Counted from the first letter of the stretch, positions 17,438 to 26,776 are shown. The stretch: 45,920 nt of DNA from Pseudomonadota bacterium (GCA_018241265.1 JAFEEF010000035.1:1-45920), one strand, 5' to 3'. The notes: generated by a model from the letters alone, not told the origin. Numbers and translations: made by a program.

Positions 17438-18775
17438 TCAAGGTTCTCCTTGCGTCGGTGGCGGCTCGGCGACGACGCGCGCCGAGCGCTCGTAGGTCCA
17501 GTACGCCACGGCCCAGTCGAGCATGACGATCAGCCGGTTGCGGAAGCCGATCAGGAAGTAGATGTGCGCGAAGAGCCAGAACAGCCATGCGGCAAAGCCC
17601 CAGAAGCGGACCGCGCCGATTCCCGGCACCGGGAGGTCGACCACCGCCGCCTTGCGGCCGACGGTCGCGAGGTTGCCGTAGTCGCGGTAGCGGAACGGCC
17701 GCGTCGGCTGGCCGGCCAGACGCCGCAGCAGGTTGGCGGCGGCGGCGCGGCCCATCTGCTTGGCGCCGGGGCTGACGCCGGGCACCGGGCGCGGCTCGCC
17801 GCGTCCGTAGCTCCTGGCTGCCGCGAGATCGCCGATCACCGAGATCTCCGGATGGCCGGCGACGCCGAGGTCGGGCTCGACCGGCACGCGGCCGGCGCGG
17901 TCCAGCGTGATGCCGGTGCCGGCCGCGATCGCGCGGCCGAGCGGCGAGGCGGCGACGCCTGCAGCCCAGATCACGGTCTTGCTGGCAATGCGCCGTGTCG
18001 GTCCGCCGTCGCCCTCGCGGTAGTCGACGCCGTCGGCATCGATGCCGGTCACCATGCAGCCGGTGCGCACGTCGACGCCGAGCCGGTCGAGCTGCGCGCG
18101 GGCCCGTTCCGACAGCTGCGGCACGAACGCGCCGAGCACGCGCGGCGAGCCTTCGAGCAGGATCACGTTGGTGCGGCGCGAGTCGATGCGGCGGAACTCC
18201 TGCGGCAAGGTGTGGTGCGCGATCTCGATCATCGTGCCGGCCATCTCGACGCCGGTCGGGCCGGCGCCGATCACGACGAAGGTCATCCACGGCGCGCGCG
18301 CCGCCGCGTCGGCGAGTCGTTCGGCGTGCTCGAACGCGCCGATCACGCGGGAACGGATCGTGAAGGCATCGGCGAGCGTCTTCAAGCCCGGCGCGTAGGC
18401 CGACCAGGCGTCGTGCCCGAAGTAGCTGTGCGTCGCGCCGGTCGCAACGATCAGGTGGTCGTACGGCAGCTGCTGGCCGTCATCGAGCAGCACCTGGCGC
18501 CCGGCCGTGTCGATGCCGGTCACCTGCGCCTGCAGGACGGTCAGGTTGCCGCGCTTCATCTGGCTGCGCAGCACATGGCGTATCGGTGCGCTGATCGCCG
18601 GCGCCGTCAGTCCTGCGGTGGCCACCTGGTAGAGCAGCGGCTGGAACAGATGGTGGTTGGTGCGGTCGACGATCGTGATCTCGACGTCGGCGCGCGACAG
18701 CCCGCGCAGCGCCTCGATGCCGCCGAAGCCGCAGCCGAGGATGACCACGCGCGGACGGGCCGTCGTCGCGTTCAT
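17438..18775 (-). CDS. Type II NADH dehydrogenase-like FAD oxidoreductase
   Basis: A 445-residue flavoprotein of the NDH-2 family, which passes electrons from NADH to quinone without pumping protons. There are two Rossmann signatures: ILGCGFGGIEAL near the N-terminus for FAD and VVIGAGPTGVEMAG in the middle for NADH. The NDH-2 features TNHHLFQPLLYQVAT and a conserved GDLAA are present. The C-terminal segment FWGFAAWLFWLFAHIYFLIG is an amphipathic or membrane anchor typical of NDH-2. The ATG is at 18775. It is divergent from a two-component regulator gene with 179 bases between them. Confidence 0.9.
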   Translation of the reverse strand: MNATTARPRVVILGCGFGGIEALRGLSRADVEITIVDRTNHHLFQPLLYQVATAGLTAPAISAPIRHVLRSQMKRGNLTVLQAQVTGIDTAGRQVLLDDGQQLPYDHLIVATGATHSYFGHDAWSAYAPGLKTLADAFTIRSRVIGAFEHAERLADAAARAPWMTFVVIGAGPTGVEMAGTMIEIAHHTLPQEFRRIDSRRTNVILLEGSPRVLGAFVPQLSERARAQLDRLGVDVRTGCMVTGIDADGVDYREGDGGPTRRIASKTVIWAAGVAASPLGRAIAAGTGITLDRAGRVPVEPDLGVAGHPEISVIGDLAAARSYGRGEPRPVPGVSPGAKQMGRAAAANLLRRLAGQPTRPFRYRDYGNLATVGRKAAVVDLPVPGIGAVRFWGFAAWLFWLFAHIYFLIGFRNRLIVMLDWAVAYWTYERSARVVAEPPPTQGEP

Positions 18776-18954
18776 CGAGGCTGGCCTGCGAGTTGCACGA
18801 TCCGCGGCGGCGCCGGTCGCGGTTGCTTCATGCCGTGCCCCTCCTGATCGGTGATCGCCGCGGCACCCGCGCGGCATGCCCGCACGATACCGCGGACGCG
18901 TCGAGCCGCGCGCTATGCTCGGCTTGGAAACGACGCCGCGACGAAGACTGGACG

Positions 18955-19650
18955 ATGCGCCTGCTGCTGGTGGAAGACGACCGCATGATCGGCGAGAGCC
19001 TGCGCGGTGCGCTGCGCCTCGAAGGCCATGCGGTCGATTGGGTGCGCGACACATCGGCCGCGCAGGCCACGCTCGCGAGCGAGCGCTTCGACCTCGTGCT
19101 GCTCGACCTCGGCCTGCCGGCCACGAGCGGCCAGCCGACCGATCCGGCCGCGGGGCTTGCGGTGCTGAGGGCGCTGCGCGCGCGCCACGACGCGACGCCG
19201 GTGATCGTGCTGACGGCGCGCGATGGCCCCGGCGACAAGGTCGGCGGCCTGGATGCCGGCGCCGACGACTACCTCGTCAAGCCGTTCGAACTCGACGAGC
19301 TCGCGGCGCGCATCCGCGCGATCCAGCGGCGCGTTGCCGGACGGGCCGAGCCGGTGCTGTCGCACGCCGGCGTGACGCTGGACCCGGCGACCCGCCAGGT
19401 CACGCGCGACGGCGTGCCGGTGCTGCTGTCGGCGCGCGAGTTCGCGGTGCTCGAAGCGCTGATGCAGCGTCCGGGTGCGCTGCTGTCGCGCGCCCAGCTC
19501 GAGGATCGCCTGTACGGTTGGGGCGAGGAGATCGAGAGCAACGCCGTCTCGGTCTACATCCATCAGCTGCGCCGCAAGCTCGGTGCCGACTTCATCCAGA
19601 ACCTGCGCGGCGTCGGCTACTTCGTCGGCGAGCGGCCGCGCGCATCGTGA
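18955..19650 (+). CDS. OmpR/QseB-type response regulator with receiver-loop insertion
   Basis: A 231-residue DNA-binding regulator: receiver domain (1-125) with acidic pair E7-D8-D9, phospho-acceptor Asp51 and the Lys of DDYLVKPF, then a winged-helix DNA-binding domain ending LRGVGYFV. It belongs to the QseB/PmrA/TctD-like branch. Residues 56-66 (ATSGQPTDPAA) insert about eight residues into the loop just after the phosphorylation site, where PmrA-type receivers have three; this is unusual. The ATG at 18955 is used, with a possible -10 TATGCT at 18914. It overlaps the kinase gene by four bases. The three CTAAC boxes before degP are its most likely target. Confidence 0.9.
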   Translation: MRLLLVEDDRMIGESLRGALRLEGHAVDWVRDTSAAQATLASERFDLVLLDLGLPATSGQPTDPAAGLAVLRALRARHDATPVIVLTARDGPGDKVGGLDAGADDYLVKPFELDELAARIRAIQRRVAGRAEPVLSHAGVTLDPATRQVTRDGVPVLLSAREFAVLEALMQRPGALLSRAQLEDRLYGWGEEIESNAVSVYIHQLRRKLGADFIQNLRGVGYFVGERPRAS

Positions 19651-20966
19651 AGATCCGCTCGATCCGGCTGCGCCTCCTGCTGCCGCTGATGGCGATGCTG
19701 GGCTGCGCGGCGCTGGCGATGGGGGCCTTGACCTATCGCAGCGTCCTTGCCGAGGCCGAGGGCTTGTTCGACTACCAGTTGAGCCAGATGGCGCTGTCGC
19801 TGCGCGACCAGGGCGAGATCGATCCGGCGCAGGTACCGTATGCCGATCCGCGCTTCGACTTCGTGGTGCAGATCTGGAGCGTCGACGGCCGCCTGATCTA
19901 CGGTTCGCGCGCACCGGCCGACCTGCCGGCACGCGCGCTGCTCGGCTTCGCCGACATCGTCGTTCGCGGCCAGACCTGGCGCACCTTCGGGGCGACCGCA
20001 CCGGGCCGTGTGATCCAGGTCGCGCAGCCTCTCGAGACACGACGGCGCCTGGCCGCCAACGCGGCCTTGCGCAGCGTCGCGCCGTTGCTCTACGTCGCAC
20101 CGCTGCTGGGCGCGGCGATCTGGTGGCTGGCCGCGCTGACCTTGGCGCCATTGCGCCGCGTCGCGACCGACGTCGCGGCGCGCGACGAGGAATCGCTGCA
20201 ACCGCTGCCGACCGGCCACCTGCCCGACGAAGTCGCGCCGCTGGTCGCGGCCTTGAACACGCTGCTGCAGCGCCTGGCCGCGTCGCGCGATGCGCAGCGC
20301 GCCTTCGTTGCCGATGCGGCGCACGAACTGCGCTCGCCGCTGACCGCGCTGAAGCTGCAGCTCCAGCTGCTGCGTCGCGCGCCCGACGATGCCGCGCGCG
20401 GCGACGCGCTCGATGCGATCGGTGCCGGCATCGAGCGTGCGGCGCGCCTCGTCGAGCAGCTCCTCGTGCTGGCGCGCAACGAGCCTGGCGCATCGCCGCC
20501 GGCGGGCGAGGCCGCCGATCTGGCCGACGTCGTGCGCCAGGCCGCGGAGGATGCCCAGCCGCTCGCGACGCAGGGCGGCAGCACGATCACCGTCAGCGCT
20601 GCGCAAGGGGTGCCGGTGGCCGGCGACGCGGCCGCATTGCGCATCCTGGCGCGCAACCTGATCGACAACGCGCTTCGCTATGCGCCACCGGGCGCGCGCG
20701 TCGAGGTACGCGTGGCGGCCGATGCGGCCGGCGCGCTGCTGGAGGTCGACGACAGCGGCCCGGGCATCCCGGAGGCCGACCGCGAACGCGTGTTCGACCG
20801 CTTCTATCGGCGTGCCAATGTCGACGAGACCGGCAGCGGCCTGGGCCTCGCGATCGTGCGCAGCATCGCCGATCGGCACGACGCGCAGATTCGGTTGCGT
20901 GGCTCGCCGCTCGGTGGTCTGGGCGTCACGGTGCGCTTCCCGCCGGTGCCGTCGCCGGTCGGGTGA
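19647..20966 (+). CDS. Sensor histidine kinase, QseC/PmrB-like
   Basis: A 439-residue membrane kinase, presumed partner of the preceding regulator. An N-terminal helix (about 10-32) is followed by a periplasmic sensor (33-150) like the 2CSK_N domain, then a second helix (about 151-172, LLYVAPLLGAAIWWLAAL) and HAMP. The H-box is DAAHELRSPLTALK with phospho-acceptor His226. HATPase motifs are NLIDNALRY, DDSGPGIP and GSGLGLAIV. It starts at a GTG that overlaps the regulator's TGA (GTGA), a sign of coupled translation. Confidence 0.92.
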   Translation: MKIRSIRLRLLLPLMAMLGCAALAMGALTYRSVLAEAEGLFDYQLSQMALSLRDQGEIDPAQVPYADPRFDFVVQIWSVDGRLIYGSRAPADLPARALLGFADIVVRGQTWRTFGATAPGRVIQVAQPLETRRRLAANAALRSVAPLLYVAPLLGAAIWWLAALTLAPLRRVATDVAARDEESLQPLPTGHLPDEVAPLVAALNTLLQRLAASRDAQRAFVADAAHELRSPLTALKLQLQLLRRAPDDAARGDALDAIGAGIERAARLVEQLLVLARNEPGASPPAGEAADLADVVRQAAEDAQPLATQGGSTITVSAAQGVPVAGDAAALRILARNLIDNALRYAPPGARVEVRVAADAAGALLEVDDSGPGIPEADRERVFDRFYRRANVDETGSGLGLAIVRSIADRHDAQIRLRGSPLGGLGVTVRFPPVPSPVG

Positions 20967-21060
20967 AGCGCGGCGCCGCGAAGTTGCTCGGGCAGAGGCG
21001 GCCGCGCCATTCCAGGAACGGCCGCTCGACCAGGTGCTGAGCACGGGTGGGTTATGAGCA

Positions 21061-21096
21061 TTTATTCGTGGCACATAATTATTGACGCTGAATAAA
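21061..21096. promoter_or_regulatory. AT-rich inverted repeat before the broken ATPase gene
   Basis: TTTATTC (21061-21067) and GAATAAA (21090-21096) are perfect complements 22 bases apart in an AT-rich island that contrasts with the surrounding GC-rich DNA. It ends 13 bases before the ATG of the ATPase remnant, whose AGAGGACA ribosome site follows at once. It may be the imported gene's own promoter or operator. Confidence 0.45.
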
Positions 21097-21109
21097 AGAG
21101 GACAAGTCA

Positions 21110-21978
21110 ATGGCTGAGATCTACCGCCGCCCGGAGCTGGCTGCTCAGATGGCCACGCAGCTTCTTCACCCTGGGGTTCTTGATGAGGGCCTTCGGTCTG
21201 GCTTGTTCTTGTCCGGCATGCGCCGCACCGGCAAGACGACGTTCCTGTTGAACGACCTCATCCCGGCACTCGAAGAGGCAGGGGCATTGGTGATCTATGT
21301 CGACTTCTGGAGCGACACGCAGACTAGCCCCGCCGCGCTTGTGCTGTCCGCCGTGAAGAAAACGCTCGCGGAGCTGCAGACGCCGGCATCGAGCCTCTTG
21401 AAAAAGCTCAAGCGTGTCGGCGGCGCCGACCCCGTTTGCCGGCGGCCACCTCGGTGGCGTACCCGGTGCTGAACGGCGACTACGTCGAGCACCTCTTGAA
21501 AAGGCTTGCGCAGGACGGGGCGGCGCCGCTGCCTTCGGTTGCGGTTGCAACCCAGGCGTTCGCAACCCTGGGCAATCGGCCCGAGGAAATGCTCAAGGCA
21601 CTCAGGCAGTTGAGTCTGCACCTACCGCCGGGCGGGAACCCCGATGAACATCTACCGGTGATTGCCGCGACGCTCCGATCGACTGCCGCCGACATCGAGT
21701 TGATGAAGGTGGAGCAGCTCGGCGGTCTCGCGACAGCGATCTTCGAACGCATCGCTTCGACGGACGGCGACGCGCGCGGGGTGTTCTCGTCGGAGGCAGC
21801 GGCCGACTACAGCAAGGCCATCGGCCGAGAGGTACGCGTCGAAGAGATTCAACCGGCTGCGAACGACCTTCTTGCCGCCAACCTCATCATGCGCCGGGGA
21901 CACGGCATGTATGGCGTGACCGACCCGTTCGTTCAGGAAATCTGGCGCGAGAAGAAGGCGCTTGAAAACAAGGGCTGA
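21110..21978 (+). pseudogene. Broken AAA-type ATPase gene (internal deletion and frameshift)
   Basis: The first part (21110 to about 21430) encodes an ATPase N-terminus with Walker A GMRRTGKTT and the strand ALVIYVDFW. That frame then collapses after LKKLKRVGGAD into a short nonsense tail ending at 21472. The rest continues in another frame (about 21440-21978) from ATSVAYPVLNGDYVEHLL through GNRPEEMLKALRQL to a winged-helix-like C-terminus. Intact relatives, as I remember the family, have about 100 more residues between the two parts, including Walker B. An out-of-frame internal deletion therefore removed the catalytic middle. GC content is lower than around it, suggesting import before decay. 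A sequencing error could explain a frameshift but not the missing segment. Confidence 0.8.
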
Positions 21979-21996
21979 TCCGCACCCACCGGCTTC

Positions 21997-22050
21997 CTAA
22001 CCTTCGCCTAACCGTCGTCTAACGCTGCGCTCATCGCCGACCTCTATCTT
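21997..22050 (+). promoter_or_regulatory. Predicted degP promoter with three CTAAC boxes
   Basis: CTAAC occurs at 21997-22001, 22008-22012 and 22019-22023, each exactly 11 bases after the last (CCTAAC, CCTAAC, TCTAAC with five-base spacers). Tandem hexamers with five-base spacers are the layout bound by PmrA/QseB-class OmpR-family dimers. A candidate -10, TATCTT, lies at 22045-22050, placing the last box near -35 as in activator-dependent promoters. The regulator encoded at 18955 is the obvious candidate. Confidence 0.65.
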
Positions 22051-22102
22051 TGCCTGCATGCGGAATCTCCCGCGTTCGCCGATCGATGAAGGAGCGATGA
22101 GA

Positions 22103-23596
22103 ATGACCAGAAAGATCAATGCACTGAGCGCCGCGCTGGTGGCTGCCGGCGTGCTGGCGGCGTCGACCGCGAGCGCATTCGACCTGACGCCGAGCTGGCT
22201 GAAGGGTGCCAAGGACAAGCCCGCCGCGACCGCGGTGCCCGATGCGGCCGCGCCGGCGGCCGTGCCGCTGCTGCCGCCGCTGCAGGGCGAGCCGAACTAC
22301 CGCGCGATCGTGAAGCAGTTCGGGCCGGCCGTCGTCGGCGTCACCGTCGCCGGCATGCACAAGACCAGCGTCGGCGAAGGCGGCATGCCGCCCGGCATGG
22401 AGAACGATCCGTTCTTCCAGTTCTTCCGCGGCATGCCCGGCATGCAGCTGCGCGGTCCGAACAGCGTGCCGTTCAAGGGCCTGGGTTCGGGCTTCATCAT
22501 CAGCAGCGATGGCCTGATCCTGACCAACGCGCACGTGGTGCGCGAGGCCAAGGAGGTCACCGTCAAGACGAGCGACCGGCGCGAGTTCAACGCCAAGGTG
22601 CTGGGGATCGATCCGACGACCGACGTCGCGGTGCTGAAGATCGACGCCAAGGGCCTGCCGACGGTGCGGCTGGGCGATCCGCGCAGCGCCGAGGTCGGCG
22701 ACCGCGTGCTCGCGATCGGCGCGCCCTACGGCCTCGAACAGACCGCGACGCAGGGGATCATCAGCGCCAAGGGCCGTTCGCTGCCCGGCGGCTCCGCGGT
22801 GCCGTTCATCCAGACCGACGCGGCGGTGAACCCCGGCAACTCCGGCGGTCCGCTGTTCGACGGCCAGGGCCAGGTGATCGGCATCAACGCGCAGATCTAT
22901 TCGCAGAGCGGCGGCTTCCAGGGCCTCAGCTTCTCGATCCCGATCAATGTGGCGCTGAAGGTCAAGGACGAGATCGTCGCGACCGGAAAGGCCTCGCATG
23001 GCCGGCTCGGCGTGCAGATCCAGAACGTCGACCAGTCGCTGGCCGATTCGTTCGGGCTGAAACATGCGGATGGCGCGCTGGTGGCCGCCGTCGAGCCGAA
23101 CAGCGCGGCCGCGGCCGCCGGCCTGAAGCCGGGCGACGTGGTGACCGAAGTGAACGGCCAGCCCATCGTCGGCTCGGTCGACCTGTCGAGCACGATCGGC
23201 ATGGCCGCGCCGGGCGACAAGGTCAAGCTGACGGTGTGGCGTGACCGCGAGTCGAAGAGCATCGACGTGAAGCTCGGCGGCGCGAAGGACGACGACGAGA
23301 CGGTGGCGAGCGCCGACGGGAGCGTCCAGCACGGCAAGCTCGGCCTGAGCCTGCGGCCGCTGACGCGCGACGAGCGTCGTCAGTCGGGCATCGACCAGGG
23401 TCTGCTGGTCGAGAACGTCGGCGGACCGGCGGCCAAGGCCGGCCTGCAGCCCGGCGACGTGGTGCTCGCGATCAACGGACGGCCGGTGCAGTCGATGGAC
23501 GAGATCAAGCGCGTCCTCGACGCCAAGCCGAAGAGCGTCGCCCTGCTGGTGCAGCGTGACGGTACCAAGATCTTCATGCCGGTGAATCTCGGCTGA
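22103..23596 (+). CDS. degP: Periplasmic serine protease DegP/HtrA (Do family)
   Basis: A 497-residue periplasmic protease and chaperone that removes misfolded envelope proteins. The signal peptide spans 1-25 (cut after TASA). The trypsin-like domain has the triad His144 (TNAHVV), Asp174 (TDVAVLKID) and Ser247 (GNSGGPLFD). Two PDZ domains follow (about 300-390 and 405-490). A Gly/Met-rich stretch at about 90-115 corresponds to the LA loop. The ATG at 22103 is chosen over 22097 because AGGAG stands eight bases before it. The upstream CTAAC boxes suggest envelope-stress control by the nearby two-component system. Confidence 0.95.
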   Translation: MTRKINALSAALVAAGVLAASTASAFDLTPSWLKGAKDKPAATAVPDAAAPAAVPLLPPLQGEPNYRAIVKQFGPAVVGVTVAGMHKTSVGEGGMPPGMENDPFFQFFRGMPGMQLRGPNSVPFKGLGSGFIISSDGLILTNAHVVREAKEVTVKTSDRREFNAKVLGIDPTTDVAVLKIDAKGLPTVRLGDPRSAEVGDRVLAIGAPYGLEQTATQGIISAKGRSLPGGSAVPFIQTDAAVNPGNSGGPLFDGQGQVIGINAQIYSQSGGFQGLSFSIPINVALKVKDEIVATGKASHGRLGVQIQNVDQSLADSFGLKHADGALVAAVEPNSAAAAAGLKPGDVVTEVNGQPIVGSVDLSSTIGMAAPGDKVKLTVWRDRESKSIDVKLGGAKDDDETVASADGSVQHGKLGLSLRPLTRDERRQSGIDQGLLVENVGGPAAKAGLQPGDVVLAINGRPVQSMDEIKRVLDAKPKSVALLVQRDGTKIFMPVNLG

Positions 23597-23604
23597 ACGA
23601 TCGA

Positions 23605-23633
23605 GCGGCGGGCTGCGGCCCGCCGCCTTGTTT
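23605..23633 (+). terminator. Terminator-like hairpin after degP
   Basis: GCGGCGGGC (23605-23613) pairs with 23618-23626 around the loop TGCG and is followed by CTTGTTT. It lies between degP and the next gene, whose ribosome site (AGGAG) begins directly afterwards, so it may reduce rather than abolish read-through. Confidence 0.7.
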
Positions 23634-23645
23634 CAGGAGCTCATC

Positions 23646-24104
23646 ATGAACAAGTCCTTCCTCCAGCGCGCCGGCGCGTCGTTTGCGGCGGTGCTGGCCG
23701 GGGCCGCGGCGCTTCCTGCGTATGCTGCGGCGCAGGTCGACGCGCAACTGCCGCCCGAACACGATGCCGGGAAGGTGTCGTACCTCTCGGGCGGCATCGG
23801 CGAGGGCGAGGCGCATCGCTTCGAGGCGGCGTTCGGGCGCTATCCGCTGGTCGTGCAGCTGTTCGAGCAGGACGGCAAGGCGACGGTCTACACGGCCGAT
23901 GCGCAGGTGAAGATCACCGACCGCAAGGGCGACGTCGTCTTCGACCGGCATGCCGAAGGGCCGTTCATGCTGTTGCGGCTGCCGGCCGGCGACTACCGCG
24001 TCGCCGCGACACTGCGCGGTCAGGCGCTGGCCGAGCGCAGCGTGCACGTGACCGACAGCGGACACGCCCGCGCTACGTTCGTCTTCCCGCAGGCCGCGGG
24101 CTGA
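23646..24104 (+). CDS. Secreted protein with carboxypeptidase-regulatory-like fold
   Basis: A 152-residue exported protein with a signal peptide (about 1-27, ending PAYA). The mature part looks like a single beta-sandwich: a strand-rich stretch AQVKITDRKGDVVFD followed by FMLLRLPAGDYRVAATLRG, the pattern of CarboxypepD-reg or transthyretin-like domains. Its role is unknown; its position after degP suggests an envelope function. The ATG at 23646 follows AGGAGCTCATC; an in-frame start six codons earlier would break the signal peptide pattern. Confidence 0.72.
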   Translation: MNKSFLQRAGASFAAVLAGAAALPAYAAAQVDAQLPPEHDAGKVSYLSGGIGEGEAHRFEAAFGRYPLVVQLFEQDGKATVYTADAQVKITDRKGDVVFDRHAEGPFMLLRLPAGDYRVAATLRGQALAERSVHVTDSGHARATFVFPQAAG

Positions 24105-24116
24105 TCGACCGCGCTA

Positions 24117-24554
24117 CTACTCCTGCAGCAGCGCCGTGTAGCGGCGCTGCATCTCTTCCGGCGTGACGTCCTCGATCGAGTGGCCGATCAGCCAGACGTG
24201 GCCGTAGGGGTCGCGGATGCGGCCGCTGCGCTCGCCGTAGAACATGTCGGCGGCCGGCATGTCGATCGAGGCGCCGGCCGCGACGGCACGTGCGATCACC
24301 GCGTCGGCATCGTCGACGTGCAGATGGATCAAGCAGGCCGCCGGCGCGGCGCTCGCCGGCGCTTCCAGGCCGTGCTCCGGGAACGCATCCGACAGCATCA
24401 GCACCGCCGGACCGATCTGCAGCTCGGCATGCCCGATGCGCCCCGACGGTTCGACCAGGCGGAAGCGTTCGACCGCGCCGAAGGCTTGCGCATAGAACGC
24501 GATCGCCGCCGCGGTATCGCGGACGCGCAGGTAGGGGTAGAGCTCGTGGATCAC
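24117..24554 (-). CDS. VOC-family (glyoxalase/PhnB-like) protein
   Basis: A 145-residue protein of the vicinal-oxygen-chelate fold with two beta-alpha-beta-beta-beta units. Visible elements are PYLRVRDTAAAIAFYAQAFG at 7-26, GHAELQIG (41-48, possible metal ligands His42 and Glu44), then HLHVDDADAVIARAVAAGA and DPYGHVWLIG. The latter pattern is typical of PhnB/YdhR-like members, whose chemistry is diverse. The start is a GTG at 24554 with GGAGG eight bases upstream; no in-frame ATG fits. It follows kynA by 35 bases on the same strand and may be transcribed with the kyn operon, though a role there is not evident. Confidence 0.82.
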   Translation of the reverse strand: MIHELYPYLRVRDTAAAIAFYAQAFGAVERFRLVEPSGRIGHAELQIGPAVLMLSDAFPEHGLEAPASAAPAACLIHLHVDDADAVIARAVAAGASIDMPAADMFYGERSGRIRDPYGHVWLIGHSIEDVTPEEMQRRYTALLQE

Positions 24555-24589
24555 GGGACATCCTCCCTGAGGTCTCCGAACGACGGCCG

Positions 24590-25426
24590 CTACAAATCCG
24601 TCCGCAACTTCCAGATCTCCGGAAACAGCACCACGTCCAGCATCTTGCGCAGATAGCCGACGCCCGACGTGCCGCCGGTGCCGCGCTTGAAGCCGATCAC
24701 CCGCTCGACCGTCGTGACGTGGCGAAAGCGCCAGAGGCGGAAGGCGTCTTCGAGGTCGGTGAGTTCCTCGCCGAGCTGGTAGAGGTCCCAATGCGTGTCG
24801 GGCGCGCGGTAGGCGACGAGCCACGCCTGTTCGACGGCATCGCTGGCTTCGTAGGGTCGGGTCCAGTCGCGTTCGACATGGTCCGCCGGCACCGGCAGGC
24901 CGCGCCGCGCGAGCAGCCGAAGCGACTCGTCGTAGAGCGACGGCGCACGCCAGGCGGCTTCGACCTGGGCGAGCCGGTCGGGGCGATGCGCATGCGGCTT
25001 CAGCATCGCGGCGTTCTTGTTGCCGAGCTGGAACTCGATGCAGCGGTACTGCCAGCTCTGGAAGCCGCTGCTGCTGCTGAGGTAGGGGCGGATGGCCGAG
25101 TACTCGGGCGGCGTCATCGTCGCCAGCACGTCCCAGGCGTGCACCAGCTGCTCCATGATGCGCGACACGCGCGCCAGCATCTTGAAGGCGCTGCCGAGCT
25201 CGTCGCGCGCGACCGCGGCGATCGCGGCGCGCAGCTCGTGCAGCATCAGCTTCATCCACAGCTCGCTGGTCTGGTGCTGGATGATGAAGAGCATCTCGTT
25301 GTGCTCGGGCGAGAGCGGATGCTGCGCGCCGAGCACCTCGTCGAGGTGCAGGTAGTCGCCATAGCTCATCTCGTTGGCGAAGTCGAGGCGGGCGCCTTCG
25401 TCGGCGACGATCTTCTCGGTGCTCAT
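24590..25426 (-). CDS. kynA: Tryptophan 2,3-dioxygenase
   Basis: A 278-residue heme dioxygenase that opens the indole ring of L-tryptophan to N-formylkynurenine, the first kynurenine-pathway step. Family landmarks are [13 protein letters not shown] near the start, [19 protein letters not shown], the axial heme ligand His236 in [12 protein letters not shown], and [15 protein letters not shown] near the end. The ATG is at 25426. It is last in kynB-kynU-kynA, 59 bases after kynU. Confidence 0.97.
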   Translation of the reverse strand: MSTEKIVADEGARLDFANEMSYGDYLHLDEVLGAQHPLSPEHNEMLFIIQHQTSELWMKLMLHELRAAIAAVARDELGSAFKMLARVSRIMEQLVHAWDVLATMTPPEYSAIRPYLSSSSGFQSWQYRCIEFQLGNKNAAMLKPHAHRPDRLAQVEAAWRAPSLYDESLRLLARRGLPVPADHVERDWTRPYEASDAVEQAWLVAYRAPDTHWDLYQLGEELTDLEDAFRLWRFRHVTTVERVIGFKRGTGGTSGVGYLRKMLDVVLFPEIWKLRTDL

Positions 25427-25485
25427 GGTGCGTTGCTCGTCCGGCTGGTGAAAACAAGATCTTGCTCGCGCGCCTCGGCTCGACA

Positions 25486-26763
25486 TCACGTCACGGCCGC
25501 CCGCGCATGAAATCGAGCATCCTTCCACTCGCCGCTTTCCATCACCTCGACGAGATGCCGCACCGCGTCGAACACATCGACGTGGCGCGTATAGAGCGGC
25601 GTGAAGCCGAAACGCAGCAGGTCGGGCGCGCGGAAGTCGCCGATGACGCCGCGCGCGATCAGCGCCTGCATGATCGCGTAGCCGGCCTCGGCGTGCGCGA
25701 AGCTCGCCTGACTGCCGCGGATGCTGCTGTCGCGCGGCGTGACGAGCGTGAACTGCGGCGCGACCGGCGACGCTTCGACGAGCCGGATGAAGAGATCGGT
25801 CAGCGCGATCGACTTGGTGCGCAGCGCGGCGATGCCGCCGAGCGGCCCGGCTGCTGCGAACACGTCGACACCGGCCTCGAGCGCTGCGAGCGAGATCACC
25901 GGCGGCGTGCCGCAGACGAAGCGGCTGATGCCGCTGCCGGGCCGGTACTCGGGCGTGAACTCGAACGGCGCGGCATGGCCGAGCCAGCCCGACAGCGGCT
26001 GGCGGAGCTGCGCGTCGTCCATGCGCGCGGTGTGGCGCGGATGCGCCCACACGAACGCCGGCGCGCCCGGGCCGCCGTTCAGGTACTTGTAGCCGCAGCC
26101 CACCGCGAAGTCGGCATCGGCGCCGTTCAAGTCGACCGGCACGGCGCCGGCCGAATGCGCGAGGTCCCACACCACGAGTGCGCCTGCCGCATGCGCGGCG
26201 TGCGTCACGGCCGCCATGTCGTGCATCCGGCCGGTGCGGTAGTTGACGTGCGTGAGCATCAGCACGGCGACGTCAGCGTCGAGTGCGCCCGGCAGGTCGT
26301 CGGCCTCGATCAGTTCGAGCGTCATGCCGTGCTGCTGCGCGATGCTGTCGGCGATGTAGAGGTCGGTCGGGAAGTTGCTGCGCTCGGAGACGATCTTCGT
26401 GCCGCGCAGGTCGCGCCCGCCGTGCGCCGCCACGGTCAGCGCCGCGCTCAGCGCCTTGTAGAGGTTCACCGACGTCGCGTCGGCCACCATGGTCTCGCCG
26501 GGACGCGCGCCGATCAGCGCGCCGATCTTGTCGCCGATGCGCTGCGGCAGGTGGATCCAGCCGGCGGTGTTCCAGCTGCGGATCAGGCCCCGGCCCCATT
26601 CCTCCTGCACGACCTGCTGCACGCGCGCCGAAGTCGCGCGCGGCAGCACGCCGAGCGAATTGCCGTCGAGGTAGATCACGCCGTCGGGCACGATGAAGTG
26701 ATCGCGCAGCCGCGCGAGCGGATCGTCGCGGTCGAGGCGGAGGCAGTCGTCGCGGGTCGTCAT
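25486..26763 (-). CDS. kynU: Kynureninase
   Basis: A 425-residue PLP enzyme that cleaves L-kynurenine to anthranilate and L-alanine. Features: [14 protein letters not shown] (31-44), the PLP-lysine Lys226 in [25 protein letters not shown] (199-209) and the C-terminal [17 protein letters not shown]. The ATG at 26763 starts 13 bases after the kynB stop. Its product is the substrate of the CoA ligase encoded in the divergent operon. Confidence 0.97.
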   Translation of the reverse strand: MTTRDDCLRLDRDDPLARLRDHFIVPDGVIYLDGNSLGVLPRATSARVQQVVQEEWGRGLIRSWNTAGWIHLPQRIGDKIGALIGARPGETMVADATSVNLYKALSAALTVAAHGGRDLRGTKIVSERSNFPTDLYIADSIAQQHGMTLELIEADDLPGALDADVAVLMLTHVNYRTGRMHDMAAVTHAAHAAGALVVWDLAHSAGAVPVDLNGADADFAVGCGYKYLNGGPGAPAFVWAHPRHTARMDDAQLRQPLSGWLGHAAPFEFTPEYRPGSGISRFVCGTPPVISLAALEAGVDVFAAAGPLGGIAALRTKSIALTDLFIRLVEASPVAPQFTLVTPRDSSIRGSQASFAHAEAGYAIMQALIARGVIGDFRAPDLLRFGFTPLYTRHVDVFDAVRHLVEVMESGEWKDARFHARAAVT

Positions 26764-26776
26764 CGTCGTCCTGTCG

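Noticed and set aside
21110-21472. Complete small ATPase of 120 residues
   Set aside because: It has a Walker A motif but no Walker B, and its last residues are frameshift nonsense; the remainder of the family sequence continues in another frame.
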